64,000 nt of DNA. Source: Streptomyces bottropensis ATCC 25435. Lineage in GTDB: Bacteria > Actinomycetota > Actinomycetes > Streptomycetales > Streptomycetaceae. The stretch lies in NCBI RefSeq assembly GCF_000383595.1, contig NZ_KB911581.1, forward strand, positions 7,647,519 to 7,711,518. The letters run 5' to 3'. The notes beneath the pieces are model-generated. The model did no database searches. It saw only the letters and a program-made list of their open reading frames with translations, and was not told where the DNA came from. This document shows, in pieces, positions 27,131 through 36,625 of this stretch (position 1 is the stretch's first letter; each line of letters begins with the position of its first letter). The position numbers were made by a program, and so were the translations under genes.

Positions 27131-28189
27131 TCAGGAGGAATCCCGCTCCACAAGCGCCGTGGGCAGCACCACCTGCCGCCGCTCCAACCCCCTCGACACC
27201 GCCGGCCGGCGGTCCGCGATCTCGTCCAGGAGGAGATCGATCATCGCGCGGCCCATCTCCTCTATGGGCTGGCGGACGCTGGTGAGGGGCGGGTCCATGT
27301 GGCGGGCGATGGCCGAGTCGTCGTAGCCGACCAGCGCCACGTCGTCGGGTATGCGGCGCCCCTCCTCGCGCAGGACCTGGCGGGCACCGGCGGCCATGAC
27401 GTCGGACTCGGCGAAGACCGCGTCGAGGTCCGGGCAGCGGGTCAGGAGTTCACGCATCGCCCTGCGTCCGCCCTCCTCGGTGAAGTCGCCGGGGGCGATC
27501 AGGCGCTCGTCCACCTCGCGGCCGGCGTCCTCCAGGGCGTCGCGGTAGCCCTCGATGCGCCGCTGGGCGCCGTAGACGTCCAGGCGGCCGGTGATCGTGG
27601 CGATGCGGGTACGCCCCCGTGCGATCAGGTGCTCCACCGCCGAGCGACCGCCGCCGTAGTTGTCGGAGTCGACGGAGGGAAGCGTCTCGCGCTCCGAGCG
27701 GGGGCCGCTGATGACGGCCGGGATCTCCAGTTGCGACAGCAGATCCGGGAGCGGGTCGTCCGCGTGGACGGAGACCAGGAGGACACCGTCGACGCGGTGC
27801 GCGGCCAGGTACTGCGCGAGGCGCCGGCGCTCGCGGTCGTTGCCCGCGAAGATCAGCAGGAGCTGCATCTCCGTGTCGGACAGCTGCGCTCCGACACCCT
27901 TGAGGATGTCGGAGAAGTACGGCTCCGAGAAGAAGCGGGTCTCCGGCTCGGGCACGACCATCGCGATCGCGTCGGTGCGGTTCGCCGCGAGCGCGCGGGC
28001 CGCCGTGTTCGGGACGTAGCCCAGCTCCGCGACGGCCGCCTCGACGGCCGCGCGGGTCGCGTCGCTCACCCGGGGAGAGCCGTTGATCACCCGGGACACC
28101 GTCCCCCGGCCCACTCCGGCCCGTGCGGCCACCTCTTCCAACGTGGGCCGCCCACCGCTCCGGCCCCGTGCCCCGTGGCCTGCCACCAT
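27131..28189 (-). CDS. cebR: CebR, LacI-family repressor of cellobiose utilisation
   Basis: A 352-residue LacI/GalR repressor: HTH plus hinge (TLEEVAARAGVGRGTVSRVI, VSDATRAAVEAAVAELGYVP, ARALAANRTDA), then a periplasmic-binding-like effector domain (VVPEPETRFFSEPYFSDIL, VALVGYDDSAIARHMDPPLT). It represses the cello-oligosaccharide transporter and beta-glucosidase until cellobiose binds. The ATG at 28189 has GGGAGG just upstream. It is divergent from cebE, and its 14-bp operator occurs at 28650 and at 32228. No clear CebR box lies close to its own start. Confidence 0.95.
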   Translation of the reverse strand: MVAGHGARGRSGGRPTLEEVAARAGVGRGTVSRVINGSPRVSDATRAAVEAAVAELGYVPNTAARALAANRTDAIAMVVPEPETRFFSEPYFSDILKGVGAQLSDTEMQLLLIFAGNDRERRRLAQYLAAHRVDGVLLVSVHADDPLPDLLSQLEIPAVISGPRSERETLPSVDSDNYGGGRSAVEHLIARGRTRIATITGRLDVYGAQRRIEGYRDALEDAGREVDERLIAPGDFTEEGGRRAMRELLTRCPDLDAVFAESDVMAAGARQVLREEGRRIPDDVALVGYDDSAIARHMDPPLTSVRQPIEEMGRAMIDLLLDEIADRRPAVSRGLERRQVVLPTALVERDSS

Positions 28190-28780
28190 GGTCGCCTCCC
28201 GTCAGTAGCGCGCTGGCGTGGAATCTAACAGTCCTGATCCTTGTACGACGTCCGGGAACTGCTCAGCCGGGTTGCGGCGCCGTCGGCGACACCGGCCCCG
28301 CCGCCGCTCGGCGCCCCCGTCCGGGACGAGCCGCCGACGATCGGCCGGCCACGGGCCGACCACCGGTTACACGAGTCCAACAGTGCCCCCGGCCCGGAAG
28401 CCGACGTTCCGGGGGCGCTCCAATGGAGTTCCGGTGTCGCCGGACCGTCCGCCCGTACCGGCCCGAACGCCCCACACCCGGACCGTTCGCACCGGTCTGC
28501 GAACCCCCGCGCGGGCCTGTCCGGCCGATTTCGGGCATACCCGGCCACCGGCACCGGGTTAGTTAACAGCCCGATAACCGAAGACATCTCTCCGCGCTCG
28601 CTCCCTTGACACCCCCGCACGAACCGACGACCCTTCAACACATCACTCGTGGGAGCGCTCCCACAGTACCTGGCACTTACACATCCCGCACGTTCCCCGC
28701 CCGAGCCGCAGCATGTAACTAACGGGCCCAACAACGCCGTTGGCCGGGGGGTCGGCACGTCAGGGCATCAGGAGGACGCA
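28190..28780. other. cebR-cebE divergent regulatory region
   Basis: 591 bp without a gene. It holds a candidate -35 (TTGACA, about 28608) and the CebR box at 28650-28663. An A/T-richer patch at ~28557-28590 contains GTTAGTTAAC. The remaining ~350 bp next to cebR show only spurious frames. Confidence 0.55.
28650..28663. promoter_or_regulatory. CebR box upstream of cebE
   Basis: TGGGAGCGCTCCCA is the perfect CebR operator; with flanks the palindrome extends to 16 bp (28649-28664). It lies about 118 bp upstream of the cebE start. Confidence 0.95.
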
Positions 28781-30145
28781 ATGCGAGCACGTACCCTCCC
28801 GCACTCCCGGCTCCAGTCGGGCGGGGGCACCCGAATCGCCCGCCGGACGCGCAAGACGGTGGTCATCGCGGCCGTCGCCGCGCTGGGCGCCGGGCTGCTG
28901 GCCGGCTGCGCCGACGACGGCAAGGACGAGGACGGTTCGTCGTCGGACGGCGGCGGCGGTGGCAAGACCAAGATCACCCTGGGTCTCTTCGGCACCGCGG
29001 GCTTCGAGGAGTCCGGTCTGTACAAGGAGTACGAGAAGCTCCACCCGGACGTCGACATCCAGCAGACCGTCGTGGAGCGGAACGAGAACTACTACCCCGC
29101 GCTCCTCAACCACCTGACCACCGGCAGCGGCCTCCAGGACATCCAGATGGTCGAGGTCGGCAACATCGCCGAGATCGTCGGGACCCAGTCCGACAAGCTG
29201 CTCGACCTGTCGAAGTACGGCAAGGAGAGCGACTACCTGCCCTGGAAGTGGAATCAGGGCACCACCTCCGGCGGCCAGACCATCGCCCTCGGCACCGATG
29301 TCGGCCCGATGGCCATCTGCTACCGCAAGGACCTCTTCGAGGCCGCCGGCCTGCCCAGCGACCGCGAGGAAGTCGGCAAGCTGTGGACCGGCAGCTGGGA
29401 CAAGTTCGTCGACGCCGGCAACCAGTACAAGAAGAAGGCGCCCAAGGGCACCACCTTCCTGGACTCCCCCGGCGGCCTGCTGCAGGCGATCCTCAGCAGT
29501 GAGAAGGACCGCTTCTACGACGCCTCGGGCGAGGTCATCTACAAGACGAACCCGGCCGTGAAGTCCGCGTTCGACCTGACGGCGAAGGCCGCCAAGGACG
29601 GGCTGGTCGGCAACCAGACGCAGTTCCAGCCGGCCTGGGACACCACGATCGCCAACAGCAAGTTCGCCGCGATGTCCTGCCCGCCGTGGATGCTCGGCTA
29701 CATCAAGGGCAAGTCGAAGCCCGAGGCGGCCGGCAAGTGGGACATCGCGCAGGCGCCGAAGTCCGGCAACTGGGGCGGTTCCTTCCTCTCCGTGCCGAAG
29801 AACGGCAAGAACGCCGAGGAGGCCGCGAAGCTGGCCGCATGGTTGACCGCGCCCGAGCAGCAGGCGAAGCTCTTCGCCGTACAGGGCAGCTTCCCCAGCA
29901 CCCCGGCCGCCTACGATTCGGCCGCGGTGAAGGACGCGAAGAACGACATGACCGGTGACGCGCCGATCGGCACGATCTTCGCCGAAGCCGCCAAGAACAT
30001 CCCGGTCCAGACGATCGGCCCGAAGGACCAGATCATCCAGCAGGGCCTGACCGACAACGGCGTGATCCTGGTGACCCAGGGCAAGTCGGCCTCGGAGGCC
30101 TGGAAGAACGCCGTCAAGACCATCGACAACGCACTGGACAAGTGA
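28781..30145 (+). CDS. cebE: cellobiose/cellotriose-binding lipoprotein CebE
   Basis: A 454-residue extracellular solute-binding lipoprotein (family 1). The signal ends in the lipobox LLAGC with Cys43, followed by a Gly/Ser-rich linker and a sugar-binding fold (KITLGLFGTAGFEESGLYKEY, LGTDVGPMAICYRKDLFEAAG). It captures cellobiose and cellotriose for CebFG; the shared ATPase (MsiK) is encoded elsewhere, as usual in Streptomyces. The ATG at 28781 has GGAGG at 28771-28775. It is under CebR control through the box 118 bp upstream. Confidence 0.95.
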   Translation: MRARTLPHSRLQSGGGTRIARRTRKTVVIAAVAALGAGLLAGCADDGKDEDGSSSDGGGGGKTKITLGLFGTAGFEESGLYKEYEKLHPDVDIQQTVVERNENYYPALLNHLTTGSGLQDIQMVEVGNIAEIVGTQSDKLLDLSKYGKESDYLPWKWNQGTTSGGQTIALGTDVGPMAICYRKDLFEAAGLPSDREEVGKLWTGSWDKFVDAGNQYKKKAPKGTTFLDSPGGLLQAILSSEKDRFYDASGEVIYKTNPAVKSAFDLTAKAAKDGLVGNQTQFQPAWDTTIANSKFAAMSCPPWMLGYIKGKSKPEAAGKWDIAQAPKSGNWGGSFLSVPKNGKNAEEAAKLAAWLTAPEQQAKLFAVQGSFPSTPAAYDSAAVKDAKNDMTGDAPIGTIFAEAAKNIPVQTIGPKDQIIQQGLTDNGVILVTQGKSASEAWKNAVKTIDNALDK

Positions 30146-31155
30146 CCGGTATGCCCACACGGCCCGACACCGCCGCGCCCCCCGTGAAGGGGGGCGCGGC
30201 CCCGGCCCGCCCACCCGCGGAGGCCGCGACCGAGGAACGACGCCGGGCCCGGCTGTCCCGCCGCTGGCAGCGGGACATGCGCTGGAGCCCGTACGCCTTC
30301 GTCTCCCCCTTCTTCCTGCTGTTCGTCGCGTTCGGCCTGTTCCCGCTGCTCTACACCGGCTGGGCCTCGCTGCACACCGTGGAACTGACCGCCCCCACCG
30401 ACATGAGCTGGGCGGGGCTGCGCAACTACACACGGATCTTCGACGACGAGTTCTTCTGGAACGCGGCGAAGAACACGCTGATCATCGGGATCATCTCGAC
30501 CGCCCCGCAGCTGATGATGGCGCTGGGCATCGCCCACCTCCTCAACTACAAGCTCCGCGGCTCGACCTTCTACCGGGTCGTGATGCTCGCCCCGTACGCC
30601 ACCTCGATCGCCGCGGCCACTCTGGTGTTCGTGCTGTTGTTCGGCCGTGACTACGGAATGATCAACTGGTTCCTGGAGCTGCTCGGTTTCGACCACATCG
30701 ACTGGCAGAACGGCACGTGGTATTCGAAGATCGCCGTGTCGACCATCGTCATCTGGCGCTGGACCGGCTACAACGCGCTGATCTACCTCGCCGCGATGCA
30801 GGCGATCCCGCAGGACCTGTACGAGTCGGCGGCCCTCGACGGTGCGAGCCGCTGGAAGCAGTTCATCCATGTGACGCTGCCGTCGCTGCGCCCGACGATC
30901 CTGTTCACCGTGGTCGTCTCGACCATCGGCGCCTCGCAGCTGTTCGCCGAGCCCCTGCTGTTCGACGCCAACAAGGGCGCGTCCGGCGGCTCCCAGCACC
31001 AGTTCCAGACGCTCGGCCTGTACCTGTACGAGCAGGGCTGGGTGAACCAGCACCTGGGCCGCGCCTCGGCGATCGCCTGGACCATGTTCCTGATCCTCAT
31101 CGTGGTCGGAATCATCAACTACGTCATCTCGCGCCGGCTGCGCGCCAGTAGTTAG
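30142..31155 (+). CDS. cebF: cellobiose ABC transporter permease CebF
   Basis: A 337-residue inner-membrane permease of the MalF/UgpA type with six predicted spans, beginning with FVSPFFLLFVAFGLFPLLY. The EAA loop that contacts the ATPase is YESAALDGASRWKQFIHVTLP. The GTG at 30142 overlaps the cebE stop (GTGA); ATG 30151 is a possible alternative. It forms the translocation pore with CebG. Confidence 0.93.
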   Translation: MTGMPTRPDTAAPPVKGGAAPARPPAEAATEERRRARLSRRWQRDMRWSPYAFVSPFFLLFVAFGLFPLLYTGWASLHTVELTAPTDMSWAGLRNYTRIFDDEFFWNAAKNTLIIGIISTAPQLMMALGIAHLLNYKLRGSTFYRVVMLAPYATSIAAATLVFVLLFGRDYGMINWFLELLGFDHIDWQNGTWYSKIAVSTIVIWRWTGYNALIYLAAMQAIPQDLYESAALDGASRWKQFIHVTLPSLRPTILFTVVVSTIGASQLFAEPLLFDANKGASGGSQHQFQTLGLYLYEQGWVNQHLGRASAIAWTMFLILIVVGIINYVISRRLRASS

Positions 31156-31165
31156 GAGACCGGCC

Positions 31166-32083
31166 GTGACGACGACAATCACCAAACCCCCGGCCGACGC
31201 GGTCCCCGAGCCGCCGAAGAACGGGCGGCGCGTGCGCCGGCCCAAGGCGGCCCGCGCGGGCGGCCAGCACCACGCCGGGCCCGTCGCCTACATCATTCTC
31301 ATCGCGTTCACCCTGATCTCATTGTTCCCGCTGTTCTGGACGGCGGTCGCCGCCTCCCGGGACAACGCGCGGCTGGCGGACACCCCGCCGCCGTTCTGGT
31401 TCGGCGCGAACCTCTTCGACAAGCTCGAAGTGGCCTGGAGCGACGCCAATCTGGGCGAGGCATTCCTCAACACGACGCTCGTGGCGGGCATTTCGTCACT
31501 GACCATCGTCTTCCTGTCGACGATCGCCGGGTTCGCCTTCGCCAAGCTGCGCTTCAAGGGCCGGGGCGCCATGATGCTGATCGTGATCGGCACGATGATG
31601 GTGCCGCCGCAGCTGCAGGTGATCCCGCTCTACATGATGGTCGCCAAGCTCGACTGGACCGACCAGCTCCAGGCGGTGATCCTGCCCTCGCTGGTCAGCG
31701 CGTTCGGTGTGTTCTTCATGCGGCAGTACCTGCTCCAGGCCCTGCCGGACGAGATCATCGAGGCGGCCCGCGTCGACGGCGCGAGCAGCTGGCGGGTGAT
31801 CTGGCACGTGGTGTTCCCGGCCGCGCGGCCCGCGATGGCCGTCCTGGGCATGCTGATGTTCGTGCAGACCTGGAACGACTTCCTGTGGCCGTTCCTGGTC
31901 CTGACCCAGCTGGGCAACCCGACCGTGCAGGTCGCGGTGGCCGGCCTGGGCCGCGGCTACACCCCCGACCAGGCCCTGATCATGGCGGGCGCGCTGCTCA
32001 GCACGCTACCGCTGCTCCTGGTCTTCGCGATCTTCGGCAAGCAGATCGTGGGGGGCATCATGCAGGGCGCGGTGAAGGGCTGA
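31166..32083 (+). CDS. cebG: cellobiose ABC transporter permease CebG
   Basis: A 305-residue MalG-type permease with six predicted spans ([20 protein letters not shown] first) and the EAA loop [23 protein letters not shown] 31166 is preceded by AGGAGA and lies 10 bp after cebF. It is the last transporter gene; bglC follows after 157 bp with its own CebR box. Confidence 0.93.
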   Translation: MTTTITKPPADAVPEPPKNGRRVRRPKAARAGGQHHAGPVAYIILIAFTLISLFPLFWTAVAASRDNARLADTPPPFWFGANLFDKLEVAWSDANLGEAFLNTTLVAGISSLTIVFLSTIAGFAFAKLRFKGRGAMMLIVIGTMMVPPQLQVIPLYMMVAKLDWTDQLQAVILPSLVSAFGVFFMRQYLLQALPDEIIEAARVDGASSWRVIWHVVFPAARPAMAVLGMLMFVQTWNDFLWPFLVLTQLGNPTVQVAVAGLGRGYTPDQALIMAGALLSTLPLLLVFAIFGKQIVGGIMQGAVKG

Positions 32084-32227
32084 GGCCCGGGTTCGCCCGC
32101 GTACGTCTTGTCACCGGGGGTCGGGTCACCGCCGCCTCGACCCCCGCTCTTCGCCTCCGTTCGCGCTTTCGCCTTCGCGCGTGCACCACTCCCCCCACCC
32201 ACCTCCGTCGGTCTACACGACCACCAA

Positions 32228-32241
32228 TGGGAGCGCTTCCA
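32228..32241. promoter_or_regulatory. CebR box overlapping the bglC start codon
   Basis: TGGGAGCGCTTCCA differs from the CebR consensus at one position, and its last base is the A of the bglC ATG. The GGGAG inside the box also serves as the ribosome binding site, so operator and translation start are superimposed. Confidence 0.88.
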
Positions 32242-33683
32242 TGCCTGAACCCGTGAATCCGGCCACCCCGGTGACCTTTCCTCCAGCCTTCCTCTGGGGC
32301 GCGGCCACCTCCGCCTACCAGATCGAGGGAGCGGTGCGGGAGGACGGTCGTACGCCCTCCATCTGGGACACCTTCAGTCACACGCCGGGCAAGACCGCCG
32401 GCGGCGAGACCGGTGACATCGCTGTCGACCACTACCACCGCTACCGCGACGACGTGGCGATGATGGCGGACCTGGGCCTCAACTCGTACCGCTTCTCGAT
32501 CTCCTGGTCGCGGGTGCAGCCCACGGGCCGGGGTCCCGCGATCCAGCGCGGCCTCGACTTCTACCGCCGTCTGGTCGACGAACTGCTCGACAAGGGCATC
32601 AAGCCGGCCGTCACCCTCTACCACTGGGACCTCCCGCAGGAGCTGGAGGACGCGGGCGGCTGGCCCGAGCGGGACATCGTGCACCGCTTCGCCGAGTACG
32701 CGCGGATCGTGGGCGAGGCCCTCGGCGACCGGGTCGAGCAGTGGATCACCCTCAACGAGCCGTGGTGCACGGCGTTCCTCGGCTACGCCTCCGGGGTGCA
32801 CGCGCCGGGCCGTACGGACCCGGTGGCGTCGCTGCGCGCGGCCCACCACCTGAACCTGGCGCACGGGCTCGGCGTCTCGGCGCTGCGTTCGGCGATGCCC
32901 GCCCGCAACTCGATCGCGGTGAGCCTCAACTCCTCGGTGGTACGGCCGATCACCAGCGCCCCCGAGGACGTGGCCGCGGCCCGCAAGATCGACGACCTGG
33001 CCAACGGCGTCTTCCACGGGCCGATGCTGCACGGGGCGTACCCGGAGAGCCTGTTCGCCGCCACCGCGTCGCTGACGGACTGGTCGTTCGTGCAGGACGG
33101 TGATGTGGCGGCCGCCAACCAGCCGCTGGACGCGCTGGGGTTGAACTACTACACGCCGACGCTGGTGGGCGCGGCGGACCCCGACGCCGTCGGGCCCCGC
33201 GCGGACGGCCACGGGGCGAGCAACCACTCGCCGTGGCCGGGCGCGGACGACGTCCTGTTCCACCAGACCCCGGGCGAGCGTACGGAGATGGGCTGGACCA
33301 TCGACCCGACGGGCCTGCACGAGCTGATCATGCGCTACTCGCGGGAGGCGCCGGGTCTGCCGATGTACGTCACGGAGAACGGCGCCGCGTACGACGACAA
33401 GATCGACTCGGACGGCCGCGTCCACGACCCCGAGCGCATCGCCTACCTGCACGGCCACCTGCGGGCGGTCCGGCGCGCGATCGCCGAGGGGGCGGACGTG
33501 CGCGGGTACTACCTGTGGTCCCTGATGGACAACTTCGAGTGGGCGTACGGGTACGGCAAGCGCTTCGGCGCGGTGTACGTCGACTACGCGACCCTGACGC
33601 GCACCCCGAAGTCGAGCGCGTACTGGTACGCGCAGGCGGCGAAGACGGGCGCGCTGCCGCCGCTGGTGACGACACCGGCGTAA
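32241..33683 (+). CDS. bglC: GH1 beta-glucosidase BglC
   Basis: A 480-residue cytoplasmic family 1 glycosidase that hydrolyses imported cellobiose and cello-oligosaccharides to glucose. The acid/base is Glu173 in ITLNEPW and the nucleophile Glu379 in [11 protein letters not shown]; the N-terminal signature [18 protein letters not shown] is complete. There is no signal peptide. The ATG at 32241 is the only start with a usable ribosome binding site, and that site lies inside the CebR box. BglC removes the inducer and so feeds back on CebR. Confidence 0.96.
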   Translation: MPEPVNPATPVTFPPAFLWGAATSAYQIEGAVREDGRTPSIWDTFSHTPGKTAGGETGDIAVDHYHRYRDDVAMMADLGLNSYRFSISWSRVQPTGRGPAIQRGLDFYRRLVDELLDKGIKPAVTLYHWDLPQELEDAGGWPERDIVHRFAEYARIVGEALGDRVEQWITLNEPWCTAFLGYASGVHAPGRTDPVASLRAAHHLNLAHGLGVSALRSAMPARNSIAVSLNSSVVRPITSAPEDVAAARKIDDLANGVFHGPMLHGAYPESLFAATASLTDWSFVQDGDVAAANQPLDALGLNYYTPTLVGAADPDAVGPRADGHGASNHSPWPGADDVLFHQTPGERTEMGWTIDPTGLHELIMRYSREAPGLPMYVTENGAAYDDKIDSDGRVHDPERIAYLHGHLRAVRRAIAEGADVRGYYLWSLMDNFEWAYGYGKRFGAVYVDYATLTRTPKSSAYWYAQAAKTGALPPLVTTPA

Positions 33684-33730
33684 CGGCCACAGGGCCGGGG
33701 GCTGGGGAGCCCCCTGGGGGGAACGGGGGA

Positions 33731-33769
33731 CCGGGGCGCGGCGCACATAGGGGAAGCGCCGCGCCCCGG
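33731..33769 (+). terminator. terminator after bglC
   Basis: CCGGGGCGCGGCGC and GCGCCGCGCCCCGG form a perfect 14-bp stem with an 11-nt loop. A smaller GGGGGCT/AGCCCCC hairpin precedes it at 33697-33714. Confidence 0.85.
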
Positions 33770-33777
33770 AGGGGTGG

Positions 33778-33930
33778 TCAGAGCCGCCGGTAGGCGTCCG
33801 CGCAGGTCGGCGAAGGCGTGCTCGCACAGGGCGGTGCCGACGCGGGGCCGGCCCTCCAGGCGACGTAGCCGGCGATGACGCCGTCGGCCTCGGCGACCGC
33901 CACGTACGTGTCCTGGGCCGGATCGTGGAG
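33778..33930 (-). pseudogene. frameshifted remnant of a GNAT acetyltransferase
   Basis: On the minus strand one frame reads DTYVAVAEADGVIAGYVAW, a typical central GNAT strand pair. The continuation VGTALCEHAFADLRG, the acetyl-CoA-binding turn and helix, is in a different frame. The first frame stops at 33778 and no N-terminal part is found, because the Nudix gene occupies that DNA. It is best explained as the truncated, frameshifted end of a lost acetyltransferase gene. Confidence 0.55.
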
Positions 33931-33960
33931 AGTGGGGACCCCGACCGAAAGGACGTGCCC

Positions 33961-34404
33961 GTGACACTGCTGGTCGCCGCCGTCATCGTCCACGACCGGG
34001 CCGCGGGCCGGGTCCTCCTCCTCCAGCGGGGCGAGCACGCCAGATTCGCCCGGGGAAGGTGGGATCTGCCCGTCGGGAAGAGCGAACCCGGGGAGCCCGT
34101 CACCGGGACCGCCGTGCGGGAGCTGTACGAGGAGACCGGGCTGACCGTGAAGCCGGAGGCGCTGGAGGTCACGCACCTCATCCACGCGGCCCGCGGCGTC
34201 GATGCACCGGACGGCTATCTCACCGTCGTGTTCGTCGCCCACGAGTGGACGGGCGAGCCCGAGAACCGGGAACCGCACAAGCACGCCCAGGTCCGCTGGT
34301 TCGCCACCGACTCCCTGCCCGACGACTTCGTGGAGGGCAACTCCGGCGCGTTGCGCGGCTACCTGGCCGACGGTCCCCGGATGTCCCTGTACGGCTGGGC
34401 GTGA
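33961..34404 (+). CDS. Nudix hydrolase
   Basis: A 147-residue Nudix protein. The complete Nudix box GX5EX7REUXEEXGU is present as GKSEPGEPVTGTAVRELYEE followed by TGL, after LLLQRGEHARFARGRWDLPV. It hydrolyses a nucleoside diphosphate derivative; the substrate cannot be read from sequence. GTG 33961 is preceded by GAAAGGA at 33947-33953; in-frame GTGs at 33925 and 33955 lack a site. It is convergent with the beta-galactosidase gene. Confidence 0.88.
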   Translation: MTLLVAAVIVHDRAAGRVLLLQRGEHARFARGRWDLPVGKSEPGEPVTGTAVRELYEETGLTVKPEALEVTHLIHAARGVDAPDGYLTVVFVAHEWTGEPENREPHKHAQVRWFATDSLPDDFVEGNSGALRGYLADGPRMSLYGWA

Positions 34405-34449
34405 CGTCGGGACGTCGCCGCGGCGGCTCGTCGCGCCCTCGGAACGCCG

Positions 34450-34481
34450 CAGGGCCGCGCCCCCGAAGGAGCGCGGCCCTG
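34450..34481. terminator. bidirectional terminator between the Nudix and GH42 genes
   Basis: CAGGGCCGCGC and GCGCGGCCCTG form an 11-bp stem with a 10-nt loop, between the convergent stops at 34404 and 34498. Confidence 0.75.
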
Positions 34482-34497
34482 TCCGGTCATGAGCGGG

Positions 34498-36516
34498 TCA
34501 GCGGGGTTCGCGGACGACCGCCACGTCCCCGGCCGGTACCAGCACCGTCGCCGGGGCGTCGGTCGTGGTGACGGGCTTGCCCGTCAGCAGCTCGACGGAC
34601 CCGGCGGCGACCTCGACCTCGGCGTCGTCGTCGCCGTGGTTGATCAGGAAGAGGTAGTCCGCCTCCGGGCCCCGGCGCAGGGCCGCCTCGACGTGTGCGG
34701 GGGTCGGGCGCACCGAGGTCACGCCCGCCTCCTCGCGGACGCGGTCCAGGAGGGCGGCGAGGGTCGTCGGGTCCGGGCGGGTGGCGACGTACCAGGCGGT
34801 GCCCGCGCCGTGGGTGTGGCGGGTGACCGCCGGGACGCCGGTCAGGGGGCCGGAGGTGTACGAGGTCACCGCCTCCGCGCCCGCCAGGGCGACCCGCTCC
34901 GACCACAGTCCGGCCGTACCGCCGTCGCTCAGGCCCACCGACTCGCCCGGCAGCAGCGGGAACAGCTCGTCCGTGCGCACGCCCAGCGCCTCGCGGAACG
35001 CACCCGGGTAACCGCCCAGCCGGACGTGGCAGTTCTCGTCGACCGCGCCGCTGTGGAAGCCGACGGCGAGCGTGCCGCCGGTCTCGGCGAAGCCGGTGAG
35101 GTTCGCCGCGCCCGCGTCGTCCACCAGGTACAGGCTCGGCGCCAGCACCAGTTTGTACGCGGACAGGTCCGCGTCGGGGCGGACGAAGTCCACGGCCACG
35201 CCGCCCCGCCACAGCGGCTCGTACCAGGCGCGGACCAGGTCCTGGAAGCGGAGTTCGCCGCTCGGCTGGGAGGGGAGTTCCACCGCCCACCAGGCGCTCC
35301 AGTCCCAGGCGATCGCCACCTCGGCGACGCCCGTGCTGCCCCGCACCTCCGCCAACGAGCCCAGATCCGCGCCCAGTCGCACCACGTCCCGCCAGATCTG
35401 GCTGTCGGTGCCCGCGTGCGGGAGCATCGCCGAGTGCCACTGCTCGGCGCCGGCCTTGGCCGCCCGCCACTGGAAGTAGGCGATGCCGTCGGCGCCCCGG
35501 GCCACGTGGGACAGGGCGTTGCGGCGCAGCTCGCCCGCCGTCTTGGCCCGGTTGACCGGCTGCCAGTTGACCGCGCCGGTGGAGTGCTCCATCAGCAGCC
35601 ACGGACTGCCGCCGGCCAGCGAGCGCACCAGGTCGCCGCTGATCGCGATGTCGATCTCGGACTCGGGGTCGGTGGACTGGAGGTAGTGGTCGTTGGAGAC
35701 GATGTCCAACTCCGGTGCCCAGCGCCAGTAGTCCAGCTTGTCGAAGTTGAACATCACCATGAAGTTGGTGGTGGCGGGGGTGGTGGGGGCCGCCTCCAGC
35801 AGCACCTCGCGCTCCGCCTTGCACAGCGAGAGCAGCGCGTCGCTGCAGAAGCGGCGCCAGTCCAGCTGGTGGGTGGGGTTCGGGACCGCGCCCGTCGGGC
35901 GGGGCGGGATGATCTCGTCCCAGTCGTAGTACCACTGGCTCCAGAACGTCGTGCCCCAGGCGTGGTTGAGCGCCGCCAGGTCGTCGTCGTACTTCTCGCG
36001 CAGCCAGACCCGGAAGGCCGCCGCGCTCGTGTCGCAGTGGCACTCGCCGTTGTGGCAGCCGTACTCGTTGTGGACGTGCCACATGACGACGGCCGGGTGG
36101 TCGGCGTACCGCTCGCCCAGCACGCGGGCGATCCGCAGGGCGGCCTCGCGGTAGGCGGGGCTGGACGGGCAGAAGGTCTGGCGGCTGCCGTACGAGAGGG
36201 CACGGCCGTCCCCGTCGACCGGCAGGGCGTCCGGGTGCTTGACGAAGAACCAGGCCGGCGGGGCCGCCGTCGGGGTCGCCAGGTCGGCGGCGATGCCGTT
36301 CTCGTGCAGGAGGGCGAGGATCTTGTCCAGGCGGGAGAAGTCGTACTCGCCCTCGCGCGGCTCCAGCAGCGCCCACGAGAAGATGTTGACGCTGACCATG
36401 TTCACGCCCGCCTCGCGCATGAGGCGTACGTCCTCGGCCCACACCTCCTCGGGCCACTGCTCGGGGTTGTAGTCCCCGCCGTAGGCGATGCCGGGGACGT
36501 TCAGTTCGCGCTTCAT
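34498..36516 (-). CDS. GH42 beta-galactosidase
   Basis: A 672-residue GH42 enzyme. The barrel has GGDYNPEQWPEEVWAEDVRL at the N-terminus, the acid/base Glu151 in WHVHNEYG and the nucleophile Glu310 in LLMEHSTGAVNWQP. Cys116, Cys154, Cys159 and Cys161 (NEYGCHNGECHC) match the zinc-binding cluster of the family. A trimerisation domain and a short beta domain follow. There is no signal peptide, so it acts on imported galactosides. ATG 36516 has GGAGG 7 nt upstream. It is last in an operon with two permeases and a binding protein, which presumably bring in its substrate. Confidence 0.94.
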   Translation of the reverse strand: MKRELNVPGIAYGGDYNPEQWPEEVWAEDVRLMREAGVNMVSVNIFSWALLEPREGEYDFSRLDKILALLHENGIAADLATPTAAPPAWFFVKHPDALPVDGDGRALSYGSRQTFCPSSPAYREAALRIARVLGERYADHPAVVMWHVHNEYGCHNGECHCDTSAAAFRVWLREKYDDDLAALNHAWGTTFWSQWYYDWDEIIPPRPTGAVPNPTHQLDWRRFCSDALLSLCKAEREVLLEAAPTTPATTNFMVMFNFDKLDYWRWAPELDIVSNDHYLQSTDPESEIDIAISGDLVRSLAGGSPWLLMEHSTGAVNWQPVNRAKTAGELRRNALSHVARGADGIAYFQWRAAKAGAEQWHSAMLPHAGTDSQIWRDVVRLGADLGSLAEVRGSTGVAEVAIAWDWSAWWAVELPSQPSGELRFQDLVRAWYEPLWRGGVAVDFVRPDADLSAYKLVLAPSLYLVDDAGAANLTGFAETGGTLAVGFHSGAVDENCHVRLGGYPGAFREALGVRTDELFPLLPGESVGLSDGGTAGLWSERVALAGAEAVTSYTSGPLTGVPAVTRHTHGAGTAWYVATRPDPTTLAALLDRVREEAGVTSVRPTPAHVEAALRRGPEADYLFLINHGDDDAEVEVAAGSVELLTGKPVTTTDAPATVLVPAGDVAVVREPR

Positions 36517-36605
36517 TCGGAGGCCTCCGGGCCCTTCGTCAGCAGTCGGCGGGTCGTTTCCACGCCCCAGGTGTCCAGGGAGAGCAGGCGGTCGCTGGAG
36601 GCCAT
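36513..36605 (-). CDS. possible 30-residue leader peptide before the beta-galactosidase
   Basis: A 31-codon frame (ASSDRLLSLDTWGVETTRRL...) lies in the 109-bp gap between the permease and beta-galactosidase genes. Its stop overlaps the beta-galactosidase ATG as ATGA. The residues look protein-like, but the ATG at 36605 has only a weak ribosome binding site. It may couple translation of the downstream gene, or be chance. Confidence 0.3.
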   Translation of the reverse strand: MASSDRLLSLDTWGVETTRRLLTKGPEASE

Positions 36606-36625
36606 CAGGCCGCCCGCGGGAGCGG

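Noticed and set aside
32058-34181. 707-codon minus-strand frame opposite bglC
   Set aside because: Antisense to a complete GH1 gene; composition is repetitive and lacks motifs.
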